The translations under genes and the position numbers were made by a program. The notes under the pieces were generated by a model. The model was not told the DNA's origin. It searched no databases and saw only the letters and a program-made list of their open reading frames with translations. This document shows positions 32,569 through 40,263 of a DNA stretch of 43,403 nucleotides, piece after piece (the stretch's first letter is position 1; each line of letters starts with the position of its first letter). Source of the DNA: DATBED01 sp035480695 (GTDB taxonomy: Bacteria > Patescibacteriota > Saccharimonadia > Saccharimonadales > UBA4665); NCBI GenBank assembly GCA_035480695.1, contig DATIHM010000063.1, forward strand, positions 1-43,403. Direction: 5' to 3'.

Positions 32569-33063
32569 CTACGCCCCCTTTCCGGCCTCTTGCAGGCCCT
32601 TGATATCAAGCTTCTTCATCTTGAGCATGGCGTCCATGGCGCCGGGTTTGCTCAGCAGTTCGCCCATATTCTTGGGGATGATCTGCCACGACAGGCCAAA
32701 CTTGTCCTTCAGCCAGCCGCACTGCTCGGACTCTTTCACGGCCGAGAATTTTTCCCAGAAGTAGTCGATTTCGGCCTGGTCTTCGCACTCCACCATCAGC
32801 GAGATGGACTCGTTGAACTTGAAAATCGGGCCGCCATCGAGGCAGAAGAACTGCTGGCCGGCCAGCTTGAAGACGCCATTCAACACCTTGTTTTCCATGC
32901 CGGCCAGCGGCCCTTCGCTGTAGCCGCCTGGGTATTTATCGATGCTGATGATTCCCGAATCATGCGCCTCTTTGCTGGGCGCACCTTTGAAGGTGTCGAC
33001 ATAAAAGTTCATGGCCTCTTCAGCCTCCTTGTCAAACCACAGGAATGTCGTTACTTTTTGCAT
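32569..33063 (-). CDS. PhnB-like VOC-family protein
   Basis: 164 residues. MQKVTTFLWFDKEAEEAMNFYVDTFKG is the usual PhnB-like opening and KDKFGLSWQIIPKNMGELL the ending. The central QQFFCLDGGPIFKFNESISLMVEC is the 'ggp.f.fn.aiSl.v.c' motif of this branch. GGAGG precedes the ATG and the gap to the SRPBCC gene upstream is 14 nt. It belongs to the ArsR-led operon. The exact ligand or reaction is unknown. Confidence 0.9.
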   Translation of the reverse strand: MQKVTTFLWFDKEAEEAMNFYVDTFKGAPSKEAHDSGIISIDKYPGGYSEGPLAGMENKVLNGVFKLAGQQFFCLDGGPIFKFNESISLMVECEDQAEIDYFWEKFSAVKESEQCGWLKDKFGLSWQIIPKNMGELLSKPGAMDAMLKMKKLDIKGLQEAGKGA

Positions 33064-33077
33064 GCTCGCCTCCTCCC

Positions 33078-33500
33078 TTAACTATTACTTTCCGAAAACT
33101 TCTTGAGCCCATCGGCTGTGTAGTTCCAGCCTTCTTGGGCGTTTTTCATGAAATCAGGCACGTCTGCCGGAACCGACGCGAAGTCGCACGTCAAAACCAG
33201 CTTGGTCTTATCGCCGTCTGCCTCCAGTTCGAACGTCACGCTGGAACCGTCGCTCATACCGCCGTAGTCCCAGCTGTAAGTCAGACGCTTGCCTTCTTCG
33301 ACCTCCAGGACTTCGACGACATGGTGATACTTTTGACCATCTTTGGGCCCCAATTCAAACTCCGTTTCAAAGCCGACCTCGGCCTTGAAATCCGGGAAGA
33401 ACGGCAACCACTGCTTGAGGTCTTTTATGTCGGTCAGCGCTCGCCAAACCCTCTCTGTCCCGGCGTCAATAGTTCTCTCTATCACAAGCTTTTCGGCCAT
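33078..33500 (-). CDS. SRPBCC domain protein adjacent to ArsR regulator
   Basis: 140 residues from the ATG at 33500, in TGATG overlap with the ArsR stop codon; AGGAGG lies just upstream. LVIERTIDAGTERVWRALTDIKDLKQWLPFFPDFKAEVG is the AHSA1/polyketide-cyclase-like opening, and the ending FMKNAQEGWNYTADGLKKF is the terminal pocket helix. ArsR followed by SRPBCC is a classic gene pair in which the SRPBCC product is the main regulated protein. It differs clearly from the second SRPBCC gene (32083-32568), so the two are old paralogues. Confidence 0.9.
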   Translation of the reverse strand: MAEKLVIERTIDAGTERVWRALTDIKDLKQWLPFFPDFKAEVGFETEFELGPKDGQKYHHVVEVLEVEEGKRLTYSWDYGGMSDGSSVTFELEADGDKTKLVLTCDFASVPADVPDFMKNAQEGWNYTADGLKKFSESNS

Positions 33501-33826
33501 CACACCTCCTTTCTTAATAACTCATCGAGCGCTTCGAAACGCTCCTCCCACATCTGACGGTAGGCCTCCAGGTACTGGTTAGCCTCGGCCAGGCCGCTGA
33601 GTGATAGTTCCACGATCTGCTCCTTCCCTCGTCGGCGCTTAGCTATCAGCTTGGCCTTCTCCAACACTTTAAGATGCTTGGAGATGGCGGCAAATGACAA
33701 ATCGTACGGCTGCGCGATTTCGCTGACCGACATTCGCTGCTTGGAAACGCGTTGCAAGATGTCGCGCCGCGTCGGGTCAGCCAGGCTGCTGAAGACGGAA
33801 TCTAAGCTCAACGCATATTCAACCAT
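33500..33826 (-). CDS. ArsR-family winged-helix repressor
   Basis: 108 residues. LADPTRRDILQRVSKQRMSVSEIAQPYDLSFAAISKHLKVLEKAKLIAKRRRGKEQIVELSLSG is a full ArsR winged helix with recognition helix SFAAISKHLKVL. The metal-binding ELCVCDL motif of ArsR/SmtB is absent, as usual for the SRPBCC-linked branch. The promoter, operator and start codon overlap (see 33817-33840), so it very probably represses its own operon: SRPBCC, VOC, SRPBCC, RibD-C. Confidence 0.92.
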   Translation of the reverse strand: MVEYALSLDSVFSSLADPTRRDILQRVSKQRMSVSEIAQPYDLSFAAISKHLKVLEKAKLIAKRRRGKEQIVELSLSGLAEANQYLEAYRQMWEERFEALDELLRKEV

Positions 33827-33840
33827 ACGGTTGAATGATA
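33817..33840 (-). promoter_or_regulatory. ArsR operator overlapping a leaderless-type promoter and start codon
   Basis: ATTCAACC-ATAC-GGTTGAAT is a perfect inverted repeat (33817-33836) that spans the ATG (33826-33824). TATCAT, a 5/6 match to the -10 box, lies on the minus strand at 33840-33835, eight bases before the ATG. A dimer bound here would cover -10, transcription start and start codon at once. Confidence 0.65.
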
Positions 33841-33871
33841 GTTCAGAAAGGCAAGCCTGTCAAACGAAATT

Positions 33872-34906
33872 TTACCGGGCTATCTTTTTGACTTCTCGCA
33901 GAACAGCCGGTCGCATCTTATCGTTCAGAAGCATCTTGCCGAACAATCGATGGTTGACAAGCTCCGAAAGCACCAGCCCGGCCAAATCCACCCTGCCCTT
34001 TTTGACGGTTTTTTTGTCAACCAGCTCTAGGCCATGCAAGCGCTCCAGTACGTCTGACGCCAGATTGAATTCGGCACCGAAAGGTATTGGTTCACCATTA
34101 TCTTCCTCTGCGCGACACATCTTGTGAATGACCATTCTGAGTAACGTCCTCTGTCCGTATAACCTCGGCGACTCGGGATCCGGATTAATAATTTGCCCTC
34201 GGGCATCTTTGGTGAAGTCAGTTTTAGGTATGTAGACGGCTAACGGGTTAGCTCCTTCATGCCTGCCTAGAGCTGCGCCGATAGAGTCAAGGTGCGCTAT
34301 TAGCGAATATCTATTCGCAATCCCCAGTTTTTTGCAAATATCTGGCAATGTATGACAAGCGAGCGTTCTTGCGCTAAGGCTTATCGTTTCAGCCTTACTG
34401 ATGCTTGCATCGTCGTAGGTGCCTTTAAGCATTACATCTATAACTGAGAGTTCATTCTTGGTCAGCTTGCCCAGCGCAGTGACATCTACAGACCTACTCA
34501 CGCCTGCATTCATTAACCTGATTAAAGGGTATTTTGCTCTCCTTGTGATGCCTACTGCTTTTAACACCAAGGAGCTGTTGTCGCTCACAGTCCTCAAGTT
34601 CATTTCAAGTTCTGCAGCTATTTCCTTATGTGACATACCTTCGGCCATTAGGCGGCAGATTCTTACCTGATGAGGTGTAAGCCGAGATAAAAGCTCTTCT
34701 TGAGCAGCTTTGATTTGTTCAGCTTGTAGGTCTATGTCTAAGTTGCTTTCGGGGCCGACTGGCAGCCGTGTAGCAATATCGATTACATTTCCTGGCGTCT
34801 CAACTGCTTCATTAGAGGTGGCGGGTTGTACTTCACTACTAAGAGCAGGAAGGCGGGCTTGGGTTGCTTGTCTCATATTAACTCTTTCAGTCTCATTAAA
34901 TAACAT
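33872..34906 (-). CDS. regulator with two LuxR-type helix-turn-helix domains
   Basis: 344 residues from the ATG at 34906. An ATG ten codons later has AAAGAG upstream and is an alternative start. A first LuxR/GerE helix-turn-helix lies at about 76-120 (LTPHQVRICRLMAEGMSHKEIAAELEMNLRTVSDNSSLVLKAVGI), and a second, more divergent one at about 147-206 (LTKNELSVIDVMLKGTYDDASISKAETISLSARTLACHTLPDICKKLGI). The rest is a helical C-terminal part rich in Arg and Asp (LRMVIHKMCRAEEDNG). No receiver or sensor domain is seen. It is divergent from the secreted gene at 35013, whose promoter lies in the shared gap. Confidence 0.75.
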   Translation of the reverse strand: MLFNETERVNMRQATQARLPALSSEVQPATSNEAVETPGNVIDIATRLPVGPESNLDIDLQAEQIKAAQEELLSRLTPHQVRICRLMAEGMSHKEIAAELEMNLRTVSDNSSLVLKAVGITRRAKYPLIRLMNAGVSRSVDVTALGKLTKNELSVIDVMLKGTYDDASISKAETISLSARTLACHTLPDICKKLGIANRYSLIAHLDSIGAALGRHEGANPLAVYIPKTDFTKDARGQIINPDPESPRLYGQRTLLRMVIHKMCRAEEDNGEPIPFGAEFNLASDVLERLHGLELVDKKTVKKGRVDLAGLVLSELVNHRLFGKMLLNDKMRPAVLREVKKIAR

Positions 34907-34954
34907 GCCCGGCCAATTAGCAAATCTGTCCTCGCATGAAAAATCTAACTGCTA

Positions 34955-34983
34955 TTGCTTAAAAAGATGTTTTAATGTATAAT
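34955..34983 (+). promoter_or_regulatory. promoter of gene 35013-35762
   Basis: TTGCTT (34955-34960), a 17-bp spacer and TATAAT (34978-34983). A GAGG at 34998-35001 serves the ATG at 35013, so this message has a leader. Confidence 0.7.
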
Positions 34984-35012
34984 ATACTAATTAAGTTGAG
35001 GCGATAATTGCT

Positions 35013-35762
35013 ATGGGAAAAATGTTCACTGTGTTCGCCAGCACTGCCGCTCTTGCGAGCGGTGCCCCTGGTGAAGGTCTAGCTGCCGTGGCTAATGGCC
35101 ATGTGGGCAAGGCTACCCTTTCCGCCAACCCCGTTATTAGGAATGGCAATCCGAACACGAACCCAGAGTCGGCTTTTCCCCGCCCCAATAAGTTGCAGAC
35201 GCTGGGCAGCAACACGCTGAACAGCGCCGATTTGTATTGGGAGCAGATGCCTCCTTACGAACACGGCCCCGAAACTGCCCTTGGCGGCAGTAACACTACG
35301 ACTACTTTCACGACCAAGGAAACTGGCCGCTGGCCTGGCCGTCCTGGCATGAAATGGCTCTACGAAGTTGAGTTCGCGGGCGATGGTGATTTCGTGAACG
35401 GCTTAAATAATGTCACTAGATTTATATTCACCGAAGGTGCTGAGGATTCCCAAGGCCATGACACGGCTTATACTACCTTAAAAATCGTCAAGAAGGGCCT
35501 GAACGTCATTTACACGCAGAAGAACGGCTCGCAACCGGCGCGCAGCAAGACGACCAACCCAAACGCGTCAGGCTCGAAGAAAATTACATACAAACAGGCG
35601 GAGAACGCGGCCAATATGACTATCGCACTTATGGATCTGGCAAAATACACTGTGTCCGCCCCTGATGGTGACTACCTGCACCCGCATGTCAGCCGGCCGG
35701 AAAACCTGCCGGCCGTTGAAAAACAGTGGGCGTTCAGCTACAAAGCACCGCTTAGACGATAA
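35013..35762 (+). CDS. secreted protein, unknown (paralogue A)
   Basis: 249 residues. A short hydrophobic N-terminus (MGKMFTVFASTAALASGAPGEGLAA) acts as a signal peptide. The mature protein is polar, with GNPNTNPESAFPRPN, a beta segment (MKWLYEVEFAGDGDFVNGLNNVTRFIF), and KIVKKGLNVIYTQKNGSQ...ENAANMTIALMDLAKY near the end. The last part lines up loosely with residues of the next gene (QKNG.Q, then N.A.MTI.A), so the two are probably distant paralogues. No family recognised. Divergent from the double-HTH regulator. Confidence 0.6.
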   Translation: MGKMFTVFASTAALASGAPGEGLAAVANGHVGKATLSANPVIRNGNPNTNPESAFPRPNKLQTLGSNTLNSADLYWEQMPPYEHGPETALGGSNTTTTFTTKETGRWPGRPGMKWLYEVEFAGDGDFVNGLNNVTRFIFTEGAEDSQGHDTAYTTLKIVKKGLNVIYTQKNGSQPARSKTTNPNASGSKKITYKQAENAANMTIALMDLAKYTVSAPDGDYLHPHVSRPENLPAVEKQWAFSYKAPLRR

Positions 35763-35779
35763 GCTATCTGGCTAATGTA

Positions 35780-35816
35780 TTGTAAAATCTTGCGTTTAAC
35801 GGTATAATACTGTTAA
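35780..35816 (+). promoter_or_regulatory. promoter with overlapping inverted repeat for gene 35834-36637
   Basis: TTGTAA (35780-35785), a 17-bp spacer and TATAAT (35803-35808). An inverted repeat TTAACGGTAT-a-ATACTGTTAA (35796-35816, one mismatch) is centred on the -10 box, a good repressor or activator site. GAAGGA lies just before the ATG. Confidence 0.6.
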
Positions 35817-35833
35817 CTTAACGAAGGAAGTTT

Positions 35834-36637
35834 ATGCGTTCACCTAATTGGGATCCCCGCAAATTAGCACCAGCCATCGTCACTAGCGCTCTTGCGCTGC
35901 CGTCAGCTGCGCTGGCTAATAACATTGATGCTCATCCGTCGGGCGGGACTGGCTTGGACCCTTCGACAATCGGCTCGGGCGGCGTGGGCTTTCCCGAGCA
36001 GGCACCAGGCTCAGGTGGAGTCGCCGTCGGAAATCCAGAGACGAACCTGGCTGATGTCAACTCAGGGGCAGCTGCGGCCGTCCGTGGCTTGGTACGCTTC
36101 ATCCACGACGATAAAAGCCTGATTGGCACCTGGAGCTTCAAACAGAAAGACGGCATCTTTACCGAAACCATGAAACAGGCCGACAAGACTAAAAAAGCCG
36201 GTTACGTCGTTGAAGTCGCCGGTAGGCTTGACCCTAAAGCTAACCGCGGCAATCAGGGGCGCCCGATTATCGACGCCGACGAGTTGGAAGTCGGCTTGGG
36301 TGCGATTGACCGCAAAGGCGACCTGAAGCCAGCTAAAAGCACCGAGCTGATTGCCGAAAAAATCGCCGGTGTCTGGGTTCTGAAAGAGCAGAAAAATGGC
36401 CGCCAAAGCTGGTACGCTGCTACCGGCACGGTGCCCCCGCGCGAGCAACTGACCGACGGCCTTACCCGCAACTTCTCGCGGGCCGCCAGCATGATAATCG
36501 AAGCATCCGAAACTTCCCAACTGGTTGGCGGTAACCACAATGGCAAGACTTTCGTGGCTGTCTTCGGCACGCCGGTCAGTGATGTTCATATTGATTGGCC
36601 GCTGCCACCGAACGGTACAGCCCACAACTTGCGCTAA
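35834..36637 (+). CDS. secreted protein, unknown (paralogue B)
   Basis: 267 residues. A signal peptide (about 1-28: KLAPAIVTSALALPSAALA) precedes a Gly/Ser/Pro-rich segment and a domain of about 180 residues: GLVRFIHDDKSLIGTWSFKQKDGIFTETMKQ, then AEKIAGVWVLKEQKNGRQSWYAATG, then FSRAASMIIEASETS. The pattern partly matches gene 35013-35762. Its stop overlaps the convergent DUF998 gene by four bases. No catalytic motif is visible. Confidence 0.6.
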   Translation: MRSPNWDPRKLAPAIVTSALALPSAALANNIDAHPSGGTGLDPSTIGSGGVGFPEQAPGSGGVAVGNPETNLADVNSGAAAAVRGLVRFIHDDKSLIGTWSFKQKDGIFTETMKQADKTKKAGYVVEVAGRLDPKANRGNQGRPIIDADELEVGLGAIDRKGDLKPAKSTELIAEKIAGVWVLKEQKNGRQSWYAATGTVPPREQLTDGLTRNFSRAASMIIEASETSQLVGGNHNGKTFVAVFGTPVSDVHIDWPLPPNGTAHNLR

Positions 36638-37287
36638 CTGGCTCGGAACCGCTTCTTTCCCATATACAGACCGAAAACTATCAGCCAGATCGTCTGCGGA
36701 TAAGCCGTCAACCTTTCGATACCACCTTGGCCGAGTCCCAGATAATGGTTCGTCATCAGCAACGCCAGGGCAAGCAGATTCCACAAGCCAGTGAGGATCG
36801 TGTAAATGCGCAGCCAGCGCGGAAGGCTGAGGCTAGCGCCTAGTATGACTAATCCCAAGTTGCCGATGAAAAACGGCAGCGCGGCACCGGTAATGTGCAG
36901 GGCCGACACAGTGTTTTCCGGGAAAAGCCCGACCAGAACAGTGCCGAAGCCGGCAATCGCCATGAAGGCGAAGCCGGTGATGGCCGTCCGGCCCTCGCGG
37001 AACTCCTGGTAAATCAGAGGCGCGCCGGCCATCATGGTGAGGCCGAGCACTACGAAGGACAGGTTCATCAAGCCGTGGTCGGGCGAGCAGACGAAGCGGC
37101 CGCCGTAGGCGCCACAAACGGTGTTGCCGAGGTCGCTGATGGTGTTGCGCGACAGACTGTAGCCACCGGCGAAATTCAGAGCCACCGCCAGCTGCACGAT
37201 GAAATACTGCAGGCTGGATATCCACAGAGCCGGCCCGAGCAAAGGGTAGCGGTCGTTGAACGTTTCCAGCATTTTGGCGGTTTTCAT
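36634..37287 (-). CDS. DUF998 family membrane protein
   Basis: 217 residues with about six membrane helices. Characteristic DUF998 features are YSLSRNTISDLGNTVCG after the first helix ('S.LG' motif), DHGLMNLSFVVLGL, and GLFPENTVSALHITGAALPFFIGNLGLVILG ('fP.n....H..ga'). The family has no established function. It starts one base after the stop of the YHYH gene (TAG-c-ATG), so they are co-transcribed. Confidence 0.85.
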   Translation of the reverse strand: MKTAKMLETFNDRYPLLGPALWISSLQYFIVQLAVALNFAGGYSLSRNTISDLGNTVCGAYGGRFVCSPDHGLMNLSFVVLGLTMMAGAPLIYQEFREGRTAITGFAFMAIAGFGTVLVGLFPENTVSALHITGAALPFFIGNLGLVILGASLSLPRWLRIYTILTGLWNLLALALLMTNHYLGLGQGGIERLTAYPQTIWLIVFGLYMGKKRFRAS

Positions 37288-37288
37288 G

Positions 37289-38497
37289 CTAGCCAGGCAG
37301 GCCCGGCGGCTGGATGGCCTGGCCGCGGAAGCAACTGACAGAGTACGGGAAATCCTGTGTCATCACATAGTGGTACATGGTCGTCAGCTTGCCATCGAGG
37401 TTTATCTGGCTGGTGATGCCATGGCATTCGTCGAGGTCGGAGGTGGTCAGGATGTTACCCGGCGCCACCTGCGGCCCGGTTATCGGGAAACCGTCGAGCG
37501 CGTAGCCGATGACCGTCCGCACGTTCGTATCTTTGATGCAGGCGCTCAGTGTGTGGTAGTGGTATTCGCCGTCTTTTTGCGGATGGCCGCTGCAGGCGTC
37601 CTGTACTTCCCAGGCACCGGCGTCGCGGCCGCCGGCGTCGAAGGCATTGAACAGCGCCACGCCGGTCAGCATGATGCCGGATTGGCCGCCCATGCAGTTC
37701 GGGTTACCATATGTCGGATTGGACGGCAAGCTGTAGCTCAGCGTCTGGCCTTTTATGGAGTTCGGGTTGCGGTCGTAAGCGTAGGCGGCGTCGCTGGCAG
37801 CAACCGGGAAAACGCCGGTCGGGTGGTTCGGCAGGTCATTCGTCACAATAGTACGGGTGGCGTCGCTGACGTTATTGCTGAAGCTGGCCTGCCACATGAC
37901 GCTTCCGTTGACATGGACTTTTTTGTTGACGTCATATTCGGTGTTATTGTCGGTAAACCATAGGCCGCGGCTTTGGGCACCGCCTTGGCCGCTTGTCAGG
38001 TTCTGGGCGTACTGCGAGCAGGCGTAAACCGTGCCGGCCGCCGGTGCGGAAGTGCTGTACTTGCCGTCGCCGACCGGCAGCAGGCCATCGGCGTATTTGT
38101 TTCCGTAGTCCTTGCTCGGGTCGAGCTGCAAACCCTGAACCTTGGCAGCCGCCTTCGGCTTGCTCGTCACGGTTTTCCGGACTGTCGCGGCCGGCTTCGG
38201 CGTATTGCTGTGCTTGCCCAACTTCCAGGCTCCGTAACAGAGGCCGGCAATCGCCGCCAAGGCCAAGATGACCAGTAGGATTTTTTTCCAGTTCCGCTTC
38301 GGTTTCATGACCGTCACGCGCGGTTTACTAGGCGTGGCAGACGGCAGGTCGATCTTAATCGTCGAGGGCCCGGTCGGCACGGGCGACGGTGTCAGCGGCT
38401 GTTCAGGCTCAGGATTTTCAGGTTTTTCCTCCGGCTTTTCGTCAGCTGGCCCGACAGGTTCCGAATCATCAGGCGCAGGAGTTTCAGGCTCATCCAT
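37289..38497 (-). CDS. YHYH-domain surface protein with membrane anchor
   Basis: 402 residues. Acidic, Pro/Glu-rich cytoplasmic N-terminus (1-65), basic stretch (KPKRNWKK), membrane helix at about 72-92, Lys/Thr linker, then a YHYH domain (about 150-400). The latter contains GVFPVAASDAAYAYDRNPNSIKGQ, CMGGQSGIMLTGVALFNAFDAGGRDAG, the family motif EYHYH and GYALDGFPITGP. YHYH proteins are exported and probably bind a metal through these His residues; the reaction is unknown. TATAAA stands eight bases before the ATG, with GAGG too close for normal use. Confidence 0.85.
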   Translation of the reverse strand: MDEPETPAPDDSEPVGPADEKPEEKPENPEPEQPLTPSPVPTGPSTIKIDLPSATPSKPRVTVMKPKRNWKKILLVILALAAIAGLCYGAWKLGKHSNTPKPAATVRKTVTSKPKAAAKVQGLQLDPSKDYGNKYADGLLPVGDGKYSTSAPAAGTVYACSQYAQNLTSGQGGAQSRGLWFTDNNTEYDVNKKVHVNGSVMWQASFSNNVSDATRTIVTNDLPNHPTGVFPVAASDAAYAYDRNPNSIKGQTLSYSLPSNPTYGNPNCMGGQSGIMLTGVALFNAFDAGGRDAGAWEVQDACSGHPQKDGEYHYHTLSACIKDTNVRTVIGYALDGFPITGPQVAPGNILTTSDLDECHGITSQINLDGKLTTMYHYVMTQDFPYSVSCFRGQAIQPPGLPG

Positions 38498-38505
38498 AAC
38501 CTCAT

Positions 38506-38511
38506 TTTATA
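38506..38511 (-). promoter_or_regulatory. -10 box of leaderless-type promoter for the YHYH gene
   Basis: TATAAA on the minus strand is eight bases before the ATG at 38497. Divergent from the promoter at 38574. Confidence 0.4.
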
Positions 38512-38573
38512 CCATGAGCGGTACGGTGGAAATCGCCTGTAACATTTTAAGTAGACTTTAAGGATGGCGAAAC

Positions 38574-38579
38574 TATACT
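38574..38579 (+). promoter_or_regulatory. -10 box of leaderless-type promoter for the OmpR/kinase operon
   Basis: TATACT ends seven bases before the ATG at 38587, with TAGACT 16 bp further upstream as a weak -35. No Shine-Dalgarno is present. Confidence 0.5.
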
Positions 38580-38586
38580 TTATGTT

Positions 38587-39258
38587 ATGAGAATACTTGT
38601 CGTAGAAGACGACCACACCATCGCCCAGGCTATCAAAGAGGGATTGGAACAGGAGTCGTTCGCGGTTGACGTAGCTTTCGAAGGCGAAGAAGGCTACCTG
38701 TCGGCCAGCAACGACGAATACGACCTGCTGGTTTTGGACGTCATGCTACCCGGCATGAGCGGTATCGACATCGCCCGCAAGCTGCGCGAGGAATCGAACC
38801 ACACGCGTATCATAATGCTGACCGCCAAAGACCAAGTGCCCGACCGGGTACGTGGCCTGAACACCGGCGCCGACGACTACATGGTCAAACCTTTCTCTTT
38901 TGAGGAATTGCTGGCCCGCATCCGGGCATTGCTGCGCCGGCCCAACGAATCGGTCGGCGAAGTCTTGGAAGCCGGCGACCTGACGCTGAACACCATCACC
39001 AGCGAAGTGACGCGCCACGGCCAGCCGATCAACCTTTCCCAAAAGGAATACGCCGTGCTCGAATACCTGCTGCGCAACAAGGGCAAGGTACTGAGCAAAA
39101 ACAACATCATGACGCACGTTTGGGATTTTGACGCCGACATTCTGCCGAATACCGTCGAGGTTTTCATCAAGTATCTGCGCGACAAAGTCGACCGGCCGTT
39201 CAAAGGCCCGGAGCTGATACAGACGGTGCGCGGCTTCGGCTACAAGGTTAGTGCTTAG
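38587..39258 (+). CDS. OmpR/PhoB-type response regulator
   Basis: 223 residues. Receiver domain: acidic pocket VEDD (6-9), phospho-acceptor Asp51 (LVLDVMLPGMSG), Thr79, Lys101 in YMVKPFSF. A winged-helix output domain follows (about 128-221: SQKEYAVLEYLLRNKGKVLSKNNIMTHVWDFD..VEVFIKYLRDKVD, ending VRGFGYKV). The stop codon overlaps the kinase start (TAGTG), so the two are coupled. The sensed signal is unknown. Confidence 0.95.
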   Translation: MRILVVEDDHTIAQAIKEGLEQESFAVDVAFEGEEGYLSASNDEYDLLVLDVMLPGMSGIDIARKLREESNHTRIIMLTAKDQVPDRVRGLNTGADDYMVKPFSFEELLARIRALLRRPNESVGEVLEAGDLTLNTITSEVTRHGQPINLSQKEYAVLEYLLRNKGKVLSKNNIMTHVWDFDADILPNTVEVFIKYLRDKVDRPFKGPELIQTVRGFGYKVSA

Positions 39259-40259
39259 TGAACCACCTGCGCTCGACGACAACCCGGCTGGCCGGCTCTT
39301 ACCTGGCCATCATAATGGTCATGAGCATCAGCTTCAGTATAGTTCTGTACCGGACAGGTTGGATGGAAATCGGGCGGCAGCTGCCACCGCGCTCGCTGTA
39401 TATAGACCAGTTCGAGGCGCCTGGGCCTTTCAATGATTTCTTCCGCCAGCGTATAGACGAAGGCCGGCACGACCTGCTGATGCACATCGTATTGATCAAT
39501 ATCCTGGTGCTACTGGGTGGCGCGATTGTCAGCTACTACCTGGCGCGTCGCACACTCAAGCCGATTGAAGAGGCCATGGAGGCCCAGGCGCGCTTCTCGT
39601 CTGATGCTTCGCATGAATTGCGCACACCTTTGACGGCTATCCGTGCCCGCAACGAGGTTGCCCTGCGCAAGCCGAAGCTCAGCCTGGCCGATGCCAAATC
39701 GGTCATCAAAAGCAACCTCGAGGAAGTGCTCAAGCTCGAGAAATTGTCTGACGGCCTGCTGCGCCTGACGCGCGCCGACGGCAAACACCTCAAGAAAAAG
39801 CCCATCTTGCTGGGTGAAATCGCCAGCGAGGCCATGAACCAATACATTGAGCCGGCCCAGGCCAAGGACATCAGCATCGAGGATTCAGTGCCGGAAATGC
39901 GCGTCGAGGGCGACGCCGACAGCCTCATCCAAGCTGTGGCCATCCTGCTCGACAACGCCATCAAGTACGGCAAGCACGGTGACACGATTTTCCTAGGAGG
40001 CGAAAAAAAGGGCGGTTATGCGCGCCTGGCTGTGCGAGACACCGGGCCGGGCATGCGCGCCTCCGACCTGCCACACATCTTTGAGCGTTTCTTCCGCGCC
40101 GACCACTCGCGTACGCGCGACGGCAACACCGGCTACGGCCTGGGCTTGTCAATCGCCAAGCAGATTGTCGACCAGCACGGCGGTGAAATCACCGTCGAGA
40201 GCCTGCAGGGCGAAGGCACGACCTTCACAATCAAGCTGCCTTTGCTCGAAGAAGCCTAA
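39258..40259 (+). CDS. membrane sensor histidine kinase
   Basis: 333 residues from a GTG at 39258 overlapping the regulator stop. Two membrane helices (about 12-31 and 76-95) enclose an extracytoplasmic loop of about 45 residues. HisKA carries His119 in SSDASHELRTPLTAIRA. The HATPase domain has the N box (LLDNAIKYGK), DTGPGM, the F box (IFERFFRADHSRTR) and GYGLGLSIAKQI. The small sensor loop suggests detection within the membrane or through a partner. With the regulator it forms a complete two-component system, and the GH1 gene follows convergently. Confidence 0.95.
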   Translation: MNHLRSTTTRLAGSYLAIIMVMSISFSIVLYRTGWMEIGRQLPPRSLYIDQFEAPGPFNDFFRQRIDEGRHDLLMHIVLINILVLLGGAIVSYYLARRTLKPIEEAMEAQARFSSDASHELRTPLTAIRARNEVALRKPKLSLADAKSVIKSNLEEVLKLEKLSDGLLRLTRADGKHLKKKPILLGEIASEAMNQYIEPAQAKDISIEDSVPEMRVEGDADSLIQAVAILLDNAIKYGKHGDTIFLGGEKKGGYARLAVRDTGPGMRASDLPHIFERFFRADHSRTRDGNTGYGLGLSIAKQIVDQHGGEITVESLQGEGTTFTIKLPLLEEA

Positions 40260-40263
40260 GCAC

